Positions 1 through 8,252 of a DNA stretch of 41,328 nucleotides are shown piece after piece; the stretch's first letter is position 1; every line of letters starts with the position of its first letter. Source of the DNA: Acidobacteriaceae bacterium. Its GTDB lineage: Bacteria > Acidobacteriota > Terriglobia > Terriglobales > Acidobacteriaceae. The DNA is taken from positions 39,284 through 80,611 of the forward strand of contig PMUM01000128.1 in assembly GCA_003166855.1 (NCBI GenBank), given 5' to 3'. Under the pieces are notes generated by a model that was not told the DNA's origin, made no database searches, and worked only from the letters and a program-made list of their open reading frames with translations. The position numbers and the translations under genes were made by a program.

Positions 1-39
1 GAGAGATCAACTCTGCTCCTCATATCTGAACGAACAGAC

Positions 40-438
40 TCAGCAGTCCACCCACACCCGCTCTTCCCGGAACGACGCCACCGCCTCATCCACCGAGGAA
101 TGAACCTCCAGCACCGAATCCAGATTCGTCAACTCCAGCAGCGTGCTGACCAGCGAATTCGGCCCGGCACACTTCAGGCTTACGCTTTTGCCCTGCGCCC
201 AGTTCTGCAGCAGGACCAGTTCTCCGATGCCCGCGCTGTCCATCGCACTCACTCCACTGAGGTCGATGACCAACTTCCGCGCCTGTTGCAGGACTGCGCC
301 CACCACCCCAGACAGGGCAGCAGCCTCATCGCGATATACCAGACGGCCCTGGCAGTGCACGATGACGACATCACCGCGATTGCGTGTTTCCAGACTGAGT
401 TTCAACTTCAACTCCTTGGGTACGTCAAAGGCAGCCAT
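40..438 (-). CDS. STAS-domain protein (anti-sigma factor antagonist-like)
   Basis: The 132-residue product has the pattern of a single STAS domain: an N-terminal strand region (LKLSLETRNRGDVVIVHC), then a VIDLSGVSAMDSAGIGELV segment. In anti-sigma factor antagonists of the SpoIIAA type, the Ser in this D-S-A/G-G motif is the phosphorylated residue. The protein probably acts in the cytoplasm by partner switching with an anti-sigma kinase, but no kinase or sigma gene is visible nearby. The ATG at 438 is chosen because the domain begins a few residues later. In-frame ATGs at 486 and 546 would add 16 or 36 residues of non-conserved sequence, and none of the starts has a convincing Shine-Dalgarno sequence. 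Family assignment is firm; the partner and start are uncertain. Confidence 0.8.
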   Translation of the reverse strand: MAAFDVPKELKLKLSLETRNRGDVVIVHCQGRLVYRDEAAALSGVVGAVLQQARKLVIDLSGVSAMDSAGIGELVLLQNWAQGKSVSLKCAGPNSLVSTLLELTNLDSVLEVHSSVDEAVASFREERVWVDC

Positions 439-691
439 AATTCCCGGCTGCTCGCCTATTTGCCAATTCATGTCCATTGGTTGCATGCTAGTAGATAGAC
501 GCAGGTGCGTTGGTTTTGGCACCATGAATATCTGGTAAATTTTCATCCATCCTGCGAGCCCGCATCCCGGCCCCGGCCTGGACAAATTTGTGTAAACTGG
601 GACATCTTGGGCATCCAGTACACTGCATCTAACAGATTTCGTTGATTAAATTGCACTTTTTGCCGGCGCAACCGCCGGGGAGGAATAATTC

Positions 692-1213
692 GTGTCCAAG
701 TCTGCTGCCGCGGCGCTGGCATTTTTTGGTTTCCTGCTGTTTTCGATTCCGATGTCGGCACAATTTAACGGACTTCTTCCCAATGGCAACGTCTACGGCG
801 GCGTTTCCTACGCCCAGCTCACCAACGCCACCAACCAACAGAGCTATCACGGGTGGAATGGCTCTTTCGAAGATCTTCCCTTTACGCGTTTCCCGCGTCT
901 CGGCCTGGTGGCCGATGCCAGCGGGTTTTATCGCCAGGGCGTCACACAATACAACTTCGTGGGCGGGCCGCGTTTGTCGATGAACTACGGAAGATGGCGG
1001 CCTTTCATCCATGGCATGGTCGGCATCCGCCATCTGACCTCTAGCGGCTTCGTCTACAATCCCCTTGAGATCGACGTGGGCGGCGGCGTCGACTACAAAC
1101 TTCCCTTCAAGAACTTCTCCTGGCGCTTTCAGGGCGATTACATGCACACCCATTACTTGAGTGCAACTCAGAACGACTACCGCACCTCCACCGGAATCGT
1201 CTGGCGCTTCTGA
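692..1213 (+). CDS. Outer-membrane beta-barrel protein, copy 1
   Basis: This 173-residue protein starts at a GTG preceded 7 nt upstream by a strong GGGGAGGA site (677-684). A hydrophobic signal peptide ends near SAQ (residues 22-24). The rest alternates polar and aromatic or hydrophobic residues, as in small porin-like beta-barrels (OmpA-like barrel fold), and it ends in W-R-F, a typical C-terminal aromatic signal for the BAM machinery. The next gene (1336-1914) is a paralog with the same layout and a similar end (TQND-YR versus TQNNFR, then RF). A short hairpin (CCGGCG 663-668 / CGCCGG 673-678) abuts the ribosome binding site and could affect initiation. Substrate or function is unknown. Confidence 0.8.
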   Translation: MSKSAAAALAFFGFLLFSIPMSAQFNGLLPNGNVYGGVSYAQLTNATNQQSYHGWNGSFEDLPFTRFPRLGLVADASGFYRQGVTQYNFVGGPRLSMNYGRWRPFIHGMVGIRHLTSSGFVYNPLEIDVGGGVDYKLPFKNFSWRFQGDYMHTHYLSATQNDYRTSTGIVWRF

Positions 1214-1335
1214 CCTGTCCTAACGGGTATTTTTCTGTCAACCGATTGAGCTTGAACTGAATCTCTTCTGCATACACCCAAAACTTTATCGTGACATTTG
1301 GGTTTGGATGGATGCCAGGAAGGGAGAATCTCCTC

Positions 1336-1914
1336 GTGCTCAAAGCTGCGTGCATTACCGCCGTGCTGTTACTTTTCGCGGGGTTCGCGAACGCCCAGGT
1401 TCCAGGCGGAAACATATTTTTCGGCTACTCTTACGAGAGCACGAACACGTCAGCGTTCGGCCCAAGTCTGGTGGCCTCGACCGTGACCCGGCCCAACTTG
1501 AACGGGTGGGAAGCCTCGTTCGAGGGTAAGATCCTGCCTTTCGTCGGGATCGTGGGCGATGTCGCTGGGCATTACGGTTCGCAGAACTTGACCGAAATAA
1601 CGCCGAACGGCCCACAGACTATAAACGTCACCGGCCATGAGCAGGAGTATCTCTTCGGACCGAGGCTCTCGGTGCCTGTGGGCAAATTCACACCCTTTGC
1701 CGAGGCCTTTGTCGGCGTAGCGCATATCCATACCGGTGGCACTTTGCCTACCCCTTCGAATACATCGTTCGCATACGCGTTCGGCGGCGGCCTCGATTAC
1801 CGGATTATTCGTCCGATCGCGTTGCGCGTCGAAGGCGACTATCTGCGAACGCAATTCTTCAGCACCACTCAGAACAACTTTCGCCTGGGCGTGGGTGTTG
1901 TCGTCCGCTTCTGA
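1336..1914 (+). CDS. Outer-membrane beta-barrel protein, copy 2
   Basis: The 192-residue product begins with a signal peptide (MLKAACITAVLLLFAG, cleavage likely after FANAQ) and continues as a small beta-barrel with repeated glycine and aromatic strands and a terminal V-V-R-F. The GTG at 1336 is preferred because AGGAAGGGAG lies just upstream (1317-1326), matching the arrangement of its paralog at 692. In-frame ATG 1312 and GTG 1291 are alternatives that would add 8 or 15 residues before the signal peptide. The two barrel genes are 122 nt apart and probably arose by tandem duplication. A strong intrinsic terminator follows at 1945-1978. Function beyond an outer-membrane location is not evident. 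Confidence 0.8.
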   Translation: MLKAACITAVLLLFAGFANAQVPGGNIFFGYSYESTNTSAFGPSLVASTVTRPNLNGWEASFEGKILPFVGIVGDVAGHYGSQNLTEITPNGPQTINVTGHEQEYLFGPRLSVPVGKFTPFAEAFVGVAHIHTGGTLPTPSNTSFAYAFGGGLDYRIIRPIALRVEGDYLRTQFFSTTQNNFRLGVGVVVRF

Positions 1915-1944
1915 GCGGCAAGTCGAATCCCTCGCAAACGAAAG

Positions 1945-1978
1945 CAGGATTCAGCTGGTTGGCTGAATCCTGTTTTTT
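1945..1978 (+). terminator. Rho-independent terminator after the barrel genes
   Basis: A perfect 11-bp stem (CAGGATTCAGC 1945-1955 / GCTGAATCCTG 1962-1972) with a 6-nt loop is followed directly by six T residues (1973-1978). It lies 30 nt after the stop codon of the second beta-barrel gene. Confidence 0.9.
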
Positions 1979-2000
1979 GTGGCCACGACAAAACTCGTTG

Positions 2001-2026
2001 AAAAAAGCGCCGGGAGAACTAGGCGC
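2001..2026 (-). terminator. Probable terminator after the glycosyltransferase gene
   Basis: Read on the minus strand, GCGCC (2026-2022) pairs with GGCGC (2011-2007) around the TAG stop of the glycosyltransferase and is followed by TTTTTT (2006-2001). The stem is only 5 bp, so it is weaker than the convergent terminator at 1945-1978. Confidence 0.5.
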
Positions 2027-2777
2027 GGGGCACGCTATCCGGTTCTGTCGCCCAATATTTGTGATCGCGCAGGAAGAACTTCTCGTTCCAGAAGTTCATC
2101 ATGGTCCACAAGAACAGCCAGCCCACCCGCAGGTGTCCCATCTTCTTGAACCGCCGGTTCGTGGTATACACGCCACCGCGCACGATCGTGAAACGCTTGC
2201 GCTCCACCTGCTGGCTCAGCCTGTAGTCTTCCGCAAACAGGATCTGCTCGTGAAATCCACCCAATTCCCAGAATTTCTTCCGGTCGAAGAACATGAACAT
2301 GCCCGTCGCAAAAGGACGGTGCAGGTACGACAGATATTGAAAAAAGTCGTTGCCCGCGTAGACGGCCTTGTCGAGCCAACTGCCTTCGTTGCACAAGATG
2401 TTCGTCGTTACGCACTGCAGTTGCTTGGCCTGCGCCTTCTCCACGCAGCGCCGCACTAGCGACCGGTCGGCCAGTTCAATGTCCGCATCCAGAAACAGCA
2501 CGTAGGGAGTGTCCGCCTGGGCCGCACCCAGGTTGCGTCCGACGGAGGGCATCCCGCCGCGAATCACGCTCACGTTCAGCCGGTCGCGGAAGCTCATCAC
2601 GATCTCCGGCGTTCCATCCGTCGAGTTCGCGTCAGCGACCAACACTCTCGTACTCGACATCTTCGAGTAGTCCTGATTCGTCAGCGAAGTCAGCAAGCGC
2701 GGAATCAGTTTCGCTTCGTTCTTCGCCGGAATCACGATCGTCAGCTCGTTCGCTGTAGTCATGCTTGTCGTATTCAT
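2019..2777 (-). CDS. Glycosyltransferase family 2 protein
   Basis: This is a 252-residue GT-A fold enzyme. The N-terminal ELTIVIPAKNEA segment (11-22) is the typical GT2 nucleotide-binding start. ADANSTDGT follows, then the metal-binding D-A-D motif in LFLDADIE (97-99), and later an E-D motif (AEDYRLSQQ) typical of inverting GT2 acceptor regions. A hydrophobic stretch near the C-terminus (VGWLFLWTMMNFW) suggests membrane association. The start ATG has a good AGGGGG site and lies inside the upstream phosphoesterase gene, so the two genes overlap by 146 nt in different frames; the conserved GT2 N-terminus requires that start. Together with the phosphoesterase, this suggests a role in envelope glycolipid or polysaccharide synthesis. 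The sugar donor is unknown. Confidence 0.85.
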   Translation of the reverse strand: MNTTSMTTANELTIVIPAKNEAKLIPRLLTSLTNQDYSKMSSTRVLVADANSTDGTPEIVMSFRDRLNVSVIRGGMPSVGRNLGAAQADTPYVLFLDADIELADRSLVRRCVEKAQAKQLQCVTTNILCNEGSWLDKAVYAGNDFFQYLSYLHRPFATGMFMFFDRKKFWELGGFHEQILFAEDYRLSQQVERKRFTIVRGGVYTTNRRFKKMGHLRVGWLFLWTMMNFWNEKFFLRDHKYWATEPDSVPRA

Positions 2778-3456
2778 GGATTTCTACCCCCTGTTCATCA
2801 ATAGTCAAATACGTCAGCCGCGAATCGACCCACCCGCCCGAGTTGTAGTAGTGGACGCCGTCCTGCTCCACGTGAATCGCTTCGTGCGTGTGCCCGCAGA
2901 AAATTCGGTCCGCCCCGTGCTGCCGTGCGTAGTTCAGCGCACCCGACGCCACTTTCGGCGACATGCGCAGCCAGCGCGTGTTCAGCCGGTCAATCAGCCG
3001 CACAATCGGCTTGCTCTTAAAGTCCAATTTCTGCAGTTGCAGATAGAGCGACGTGCCCCACTGGCTGAGCCGCACCCGGTTCACCTGAAACCCATCGAAC
3101 TGGTGACCGTGAATCGCCAGGTGCCGCAGCCCGCGATATTCCCACGCGTAGTCCTGGTACACGCGCACCCCGACCAGATGCGACATGATGTTCGTCAGCC
3201 CGTGATCGTGATTGCCCTCCACCCACACCACATCGATGTTGCGCTTGGGATTCGAGAGCTTGCGGATGTACCCGAGAAACTTCCAATGTTCCTTGGTCAG
3301 GCGGGCAAAATTAAGGTCGGCAAAAATGTCGCCCAGCAGAATCAACCGCTGGAAGCGGTTTTCCTTGAGCACCCGCGTAGCTTCACGCGCATGACTCGTC
3401 TCTGCACCCAGGTGCAGGTCGGAAAGGATCAGCGTGTTGTACACGTGCAGATCCAT
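2632..3456 (-). CDS. Metallophosphoesterase, UDP-2,3-diacylglucosamine diphosphatase-like
   Basis: The 274-residue calcineurin-like phosphoesterase carries all expected metal-binding motifs in order: SDLHLG (12-17), GDIFAD (42-47), GNHDHG (81-86), HGHQ (116-119) and CGHTHE (187-192). YNSGGWVDS follows, as in LpxH-type UDP-2,3-diacylglucosamine hydrolases and related enzymes. LpxH releases UMP in lipid A synthesis; assignment to that exact reaction is an inference from the family. The conserved core ends near residue 227. The last 48 residues are acidic and low in complexity, and are encoded by the same DNA as the start of the glycosyltransferase gene in another frame. The two genes are likely cotranscribed. 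The start ATG is at the edge of the DLHVYNTLILSDLH strand. Confidence 0.8.
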   Translation of the reverse strand: MDLHVYNTLILSDLHLGAETSHAREATRVLKENRFQRLILLGDIFADLNFARLTKEHWKFLGYIRKLSNPKRNIDVVWVEGNHDHGLTNIMSHLVGVRVYQDYAWEYRGLRHLAIHGHQFDGFQVNRVRLSQWGTSLYLQLQKLDFKSKPIVRLIDRLNTRWLRMSPKVASGALNYARQHGADRIFCGHTHEAIHVEQDGVHYYNSGGWVDSRLTYLTIDEQGVEIHEYDKHDYSERADDRDSGEERSETDSALADFADESGLLEDVEYESVGR

Positions 3457-3578
3457 ACCCCTGTTCTAACAGTGGAATGTTACGGGGTGATGAAATGTGC
3501 ATCAATTTTGGTGCATAGGTAACTACGGAAGTAACCGCAAACGCCCTTCAAAACCCATCGCTTGAAAGGCCGCTGGCT

Positions 3579-5258
3579 CTATTTGCCCACCGTTGGCGCT
3601 GGATATTCGGGGAGCTTCTCTTTGTTCTGGTTGGCGCGCTTCACTTCGAGTTCGTCGAACAGGATGGACGGAGCCACGATGCTGTGCGGAATGTTCAGCA
3701 GGTGGTTGTCCACGTAGGGTGCGTCTCCGGCAGCGATCAGGTCGCTGCGGAGGGCGCGAATGTCCAAGTCTCCGAAGGCCCCGCCCCGAACCAGTTCTTC
3801 GTGCCCGTCCTTGACCCACACTTTGTAGAGAAGTCGTGGACTGAGTGCCGGTCCAAAGGTATCGACATAGTAACCATAGGGCAGATCCCGCTGCTGGCAC
3901 AGGTCGATGAGTTTCTTCTTCAGGTCCTCTTTGGAGAGCGGCTGGGCGGAAGTCACGATCACATTGCCGAGACTTGGTCCGGCCGGATTCGTGGGAACTC
4001 GCGCGCGTCCGTGACCGTTGGAAGTCGGGAAATCGCGAATTGGTTCGCGGCCGATGACGTAGTTCACGAGCGTGCCTTTTTCAATGAGTGAGACCCGTTG
4101 TGCAGGAACGCCCTCATCGTCAATCGCATAATGCCCCAGCAGGGCTTGTCCACCATAAGATGAGATCGTCGGATCATCGACCACCGAGATGAAATCGGGG
4201 AGGACGCGGGTCTTATAGCTGGCCGCAAAAGCCCCCGTGGTGCGCGAGTTCTTTCCCAGTTCCGGTTTGTGGCCCAGAACATTTTCGCCCACCAAGTCGG
4301 CAAAAACGGACGTCGCCGCATCTGCCGAGAACAGCACCGGGCCGCGGTACTCCTCTTCGGTGACAGGCGCTTCGCGCAGATCCTTCAAGCTGCTCGCCAG
4401 TTTTTTGGCCCGCGCAACGAAATCGGCCGCCGACGGTAGCTCTTTTACGCTGGCCACAACGAATGCGTTATCGCGGGCCAGGCTCATGCCGTCAGCGGCC
4501 TGCGTACTGGCCGCGATGGCCATCTCGTAAAGGCTCTGTCCGCTACGCACGACCGTGCCTTCCGAATTGATCAGATACCGGTTCACTACCTGAAAACTCA
4601 GGCGCGATTCAACCGACTCGATCGCCGGATCCTCTTTGTAAAGCGACGAAGCATCCTGCAGCATCCGCTTCCACGGTTCCGGATCGAACTCGAGAGTGGC
4701 CAGCGGCCCGATCGACTGCACCGGATCGGCGTGCGCGAAATCGTCCGCCGGCTGGTCGACAGTAAGTTGCTTCAACTGCGCCTGCTTGGCGGTCAATGAT
4801 TCCGCCGCCGACTTGTAGGCACGGTCCGTGGCGAGCCACAGCTGGTGACGAAGCGCCAGCATGTCGTTGTCGAGCGGCATGACGTCGAGGGTGCCCTGAC
4901 CCTGCCCGAAGTAGCTGTCCTGTTTGTAATCCCCGATGCGCACGACCACGCGAACGAAACGAAAGCGCGAGCGCACATCGAAGCGCAGCGCGCCAAACGC
5001 GGCTTCTGCAGAGTATTGATCGAGATCGAAGATCCTGTATTCGATGTAATAGGGTGCAGCCACCTGATCCATTTTCAGCCGCGCCTTGGACCGGTCCAGT
5101 TCGGCACGCATTGCGCCGAGAACAACATCGTCGCTGGCCTGTGCAGCTTTTTGCTGAGCGAACCCAGGCGCAATCAGTATGCTCAGCGCGAGTAGCGGCA
5201 GCAGGATGCGTCTTGCCACTCTGTTCGTCATGATCGGGGCCTTTGCCGTCGCCGTCAT
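3579..5258 (-). CDS. Exported TldE/PmbA-like protein (metal site lost)
   Basis: This 559-residue member of the TldD/PmbA family carries a signal peptide (hydrophobic 17-33, cleavage after PGFAQ). It aligns along its length with the next gene upstream (5255-7006), sharing VLPDF-VVDDPTI, Y-DDEG-PA-RV, NSNGHGR/TSNGHGR, GN-IVTS and ELVRG blocks. At the metalloprotease motif it reads ENVLGH (325-330) where the partner has HEVLGH, and the C-terminal Cys of the partner is also absent (APYVDNHLLNIPHSI). It therefore looks like the non-metal-binding subunit of a TldD-TldE heterodimer. Its ATG overlaps the stop of the TldD-like gene (ATGA), which implies translational coupling. An internal ATG (5231) would also give a usable signal peptide. 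The substrate is unknown. Confidence 0.85.
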   Translation of the reverse strand: MTATAKAPIMTNRVARRILLPLLALSILIAPGFAQQKAAQASDDVVLGAMRAELDRSKARLKMDQVAAPYYIEYRIFDLDQYSAEAAFGALRFDVRSRFRFVRVVVRIGDYKQDSYFGQGQGTLDVMPLDNDMLALRHQLWLATDRAYKSAAESLTAKQAQLKQLTVDQPADDFAHADPVQSIGPLATLEFDPEPWKRMLQDASSLYKEDPAIESVESRLSFQVVNRYLINSEGTVVRSGQSLYEMAIAASTQAADGMSLARDNAFVVASVKELPSAADFVARAKKLASSLKDLREAPVTEEEYRGPVLFSADAATSVFADLVGENVLGHKPELGKNSRTTGAFAASYKTRVLPDFISVVDDPTISSYGGQALLGHYAIDDEGVPAQRVSLIEKGTLVNYVIGREPIRDFPTSNGHGRARVPTNPAGPSLGNVIVTSAQPLSKEDLKKKLIDLCQQRDLPYGYYVDTFGPALSPRLLYKVWVKDGHEELVRGGAFGDLDIRALRSDLIAAGDAPYVDNHLLNIPHSIVAPSILFDELEVKRANQNKEKLPEYPAPTVGK

Positions 5259-7006
5259 TGTTTTGCCGCCGGTTTATCCTCTGCATCTTTCCCGGAGGTC
5301 CCATCTTCGACCGAGGGAGACGGCAGGATCGGCGGGCGATTGAGGGAATGCGCGCGCTTTTGTACTTCGATCTCGGAGAACAACATTGCAGGCGCTGCCG
5401 CCGCGACTGGAACCTGCCCAGATTCCGCGCCGCAAATCCCATTAAAGATTTCCGTTTTTTCGCCCGTGAGCAGAATGCGGTTCAGCGCGGCCAGCGGAGT
5501 ACCAACAATGTCGATGCCGCGTACAAGTTCGTCAGGGCGTCCGTCGGCATAGACCCGCCATACCAGAACCGGCAAAACCTGGAAAGCCTGCGGCATGGAC
5601 CGCTGCGTGAGCGTGAAGCCGCCCTGGATGTCTTCGAAATACAGCCCATATGGTTTGCCCTGTTGCTTGACTTCGTCGATCAGATGCTGCCTCAGCTCAG
5701 AGTCCTTGACCGTGTGGGATGAGGTTACGATCAGGTTGCCCTGCCTCCCAGTCGCCATAAGACCAGGCTGCGAACGGCCGTGCCCGTTGGAGTTGGCAAA
5801 ATTCTTGATCGGCATGCGCGACATCAGAAAACTTTTCAGGATGCCGTTCTTGATGACCTCGACGCGGGTCGCGGGCATGCCCTCGTCGTCATATTCATAC
5901 CAGCCGCCCAGATCCATCCCGTTAATTTTGCGTATCGTCGGATCGTCGACCACGGTCAAGAAGTCCGGAAGCACCGACTGGTCGACCTTCTTGGTGAAAG
6001 TCTGCCCTTCCTGCTCCCCGCGCTGGCGGTGACCTTCGACGCGGTGGCCCAGCACCTCGTGAAAAAAAACTCCGGCGGCGCGCCCGGAAAGCAGCGCCGG
6101 TCCGTCGAAAGGCTCCGCCAGGGGAGCTTCGCGCAGGGCTTTCAAATCGAACGCCATTTTTTCCACACGGGTCGCGATTTCGGACTCAGCCGGCAAATGC
6201 TCGAGACTTTCGGCCTGAAAGGTTTCCACGCGCATCAGTTCCATGCCATCGTCGGCCCGGGTTTCCGCTTGAATGGCAACTCGGATAAACGCACTGGGAG
6301 CGACCACGTGATTTCCTTCGGTCGAGAGGAAATGAAACAGCGTCTTTTGCGAAGCAATCACTACGGTAGAGGAATAGATGTAAGGGTACTTGCGGAAGTG
6401 CGCAGAATAGTCCCGGACCAACTTCTCCAGCACTCGCTGGTCAGGAGTCGGAGCGACGTCCTTGTAGTCGACATAGGTCGGCGGCTTTTCCTGAGAAAAG
6501 TCCGGAGACGTATCCTCTTCCTGGGCGTGCACCTGCGTGTCGGTCTTTACGTTCAGATACGCTTTCGACGCCTTGCGATATTCCTGGTAGGTAAGCCGCC
6601 AGAGTTCGCGAGCAATGGCATTGCGATCATCTTCCAGCGGTAGAGACCCAGAACTCTTCGCCGACGCACGGTTCTGGGCGTGAGCATTGTCGAGTGCTGG
6701 AGTGCCGATCCGCATGGAAACATCCGCAGCGCGATGGCGGCCATGCATCGAACTCACCAGGCTACCCTGGCTTCCGACCGCCAGAGAACTAGTTTGGTCA
6801 TATACGGAATAGCTCAGGAAGTAGGGAGCAGGATCCAGTTTGCCCAGGCTGGTTTGGGCGCGCTGCATCTCATCTTGCATGGCCGAGAGCAGCACATCAG
6901 TCTTGTTTTTGTCGGCTGGAGTAGAAGCTGCCCACGTTTGCACGCTGGCGGCCAGAGCAATGACGAGAATCCATCCCGCAGGACGATTCCCAGATCGATT
7001 CTTCAT
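5255..7006 (-). CDS. Exported TldD-like metalloprotease
   Basis: The 583-residue protein is a TldD-type peptidase with an intact HEVLGH motif (316-321, HExxxH) and the later Cys (525, in NGICGAESGQVPV) that serves as third metal ligand in E. coli TldD. The N-terminus (MKNRSGNRPAGWILVIALAA, then WAAS) is a signal peptide, so it should act in the periplasm, unlike cytoplasmic E. coli TldD. The ATG at 7006 is preferred over the upstream in-frame TTG at 7069 because it places the signal peptide at the N-terminus. It lies between a TonB-domain gene (80 nt upstream) and its degenerate paralog (4-nt overlap). In E. coli, TldD/E cleaves unfolded leader peptides; the role here is not known. Confidence 0.85.
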   Translation of the reverse strand: MKNRSGNRPAGWILVIALAASVQTWAASTPADKNKTDVLLSAMQDEMQRAQTSLGKLDPAPYFLSYSVYDQTSSLAVGSQGSLVSSMHGRHRAADVSMRIGTPALDNAHAQNRASAKSSGSLPLEDDRNAIARELWRLTYQEYRKASKAYLNVKTDTQVHAQEEDTSPDFSQEKPPTYVDYKDVAPTPDQRVLEKLVRDYSAHFRKYPYIYSSTVVIASQKTLFHFLSTEGNHVVAPSAFIRVAIQAETRADDGMELMRVETFQAESLEHLPAESEIATRVEKMAFDLKALREAPLAEPFDGPALLSGRAAGVFFHEVLGHRVEGHRQRGEQEGQTFTKKVDQSVLPDFLTVVDDPTIRKINGMDLGGWYEYDDEGMPATRVEVIKNGILKSFLMSRMPIKNFANSNGHGRSQPGLMATGRQGNLIVTSSHTVKDSELRQHLIDEVKQQGKPYGLYFEDIQGGFTLTQRSMPQAFQVLPVLVWRVYADGRPDELVRGIDIVGTPLAALNRILLTGEKTEIFNGICGAESGQVPVAAAAPAMLFSEIEVQKRAHSLNRPPILPSPSVEDGTSGKDAEDKPAAKQ

Positions 7007-7086
7007 GAGGACGCGATCTCTCCCAAACTGCGCGGAGTGACCCGTAAGCTTAGCAGATCGATCTTGCAAACTCCCCGGGAATGCGG

Positions 7087-8175
7087 TCAGGAAGCGGGAG
7101 TAAACCTCACGTTGATGAAGGCCTCACGCTGCAATGGACGATCTTTACGCTCGGCCGGCAAATACGAAGAGTGCCAAACCACGTCGAGCGCCGCAGCCGC
7201 CAGCGCGGGATCCGAAGTCTGCACCACCTCGGCATCCAGGACCTTGCCTTTCTGGTCGAGAATCGCATGCACGATGACGGGTTGGACCACACCGTTATAG
7301 CCCGCAGGCACGCGAACCGACTCAGGAAAACGAAACGGCCCGACCATGATCGCTCCCGGGCCATGGGAGATCATTTTCTTCGTCGGCACGAACTGGTTGG
7401 GATCGGGGTTCGCATCCTGTATGTCGTCAAGGTGAATCTGCAGCACGCTAGTACCGCCTTCCACAATTGTAGTTTGCCGCGGCAGGACGCGCCCGTGGAA
7501 CTGAATGCCCCCGTTGTAGTCGTAGACGGAATAGATGCCCGGCGCTTCGGAATGAATCCGCAGCAGGCCGGTCTTGGGATCGATGCAGAATTCGTTTTCT
7601 TCCCAGCGGCGTCCCGGCATATCCGTCGCATCGTTGCTGCCTCGTGACATCAGGATGCACGCAACTTCCGTGCCCTCCCATTTCGCAGTCGCCATGCGAA
7701 TCAGCGCCGGAGCGAAGTTGCCCACGACCGGCCAGAAGACGGAGTTGCGCACCATCTGCAAACGCAGCGGCATGTGCCCGCGGGGCTTGTCGTCATACGC
7801 AACGCCCTCGTAGAAAATCCTGAGCTGCGAATAATCCCCTAGCCGCGCCGACCAGAGCCACGTCTGGCCATTCAGCCAGGTCTCCTCAAGCTCGCCGTAG
7901 CCCTGACTGTGCGAATCTCCTCCCGTCGAGTTGAACGAGACCTTAATCGAGAAGGGCGCCATGCCGGGCGTGTGCATCGCGCTGTTCTGACGCGCGCGCT
8001 CCAGCAGGTTCAGAAGCACCGCGCGCTTCTCCGGAGTGTCCGGAACCACAGTAGGGCCCGTTGCAAGCTCCAACGGATCGTACGGCAGAGGCGCAACCTT
8101 GGGCGCGGACTGCGAGAAGGTGGAAACAACGACAAACAGGATGAACAGCGCTAAACGCGGGGCCCGGATGGACAT
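7087..8175 (-). CDS. Secreted protein with C-terminal TonB-like domain
   Basis: The 362-residue product has a signal peptide (MSIRAPRLALFILFVVV, cleavage near SQSAP) and no other obvious membrane segment. Residues about 275-360 match the TonB C-terminal fold (VVQPVIVHAILDQKGKV, then a DPALAAAALDVVWHSSYLPA helix and a final R-EAFINVRF strand). The middle part (about 60-265) is an unassigned beta-rich region reminiscent of periplasmic lipoprotein-binding folds. True TonB has an N-terminal anchor and a proline-rich linker, which are missing, so this is probably a TonB-fold periplasmic protein rather than an energy transducer. It is the first gene of a likely minus-strand unit with the TldD/TldE pair. 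Confidence 0.75.
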   Translation of the reverse strand: MSIRAPRLALFILFVVVSTFSQSAPKVAPLPYDPLELATGPTVVPDTPEKRAVLLNLLERARQNSAMHTPGMAPFSIKVSFNSTGGDSHSQGYGELEETWLNGQTWLWSARLGDYSQLRIFYEGVAYDDKPRGHMPLRLQMVRNSVFWPVVGNFAPALIRMATAKWEGTEVACILMSRGSNDATDMPGRRWEENEFCIDPKTGLLRIHSEAPGIYSVYDYNGGIQFHGRVLPRQTTIVEGGTSVLQIHLDDIQDANPDPNQFVPTKKMISHGPGAIMVGPFRFPESVRVPAGYNGVVQPVIVHAILDQKGKVLDAEVVQTSDPALAAAALDVVWHSSYLPAERKDRPLQREAFINVRFTPAS

Positions 8176-8252
8176 AAGCCACTCTCCAGCGGACGAGAAA
8201 TGCTAACCCGATCTGGCCCGAATTCGCAAGCCGGTTCGCGTCGCGTCCGGCT

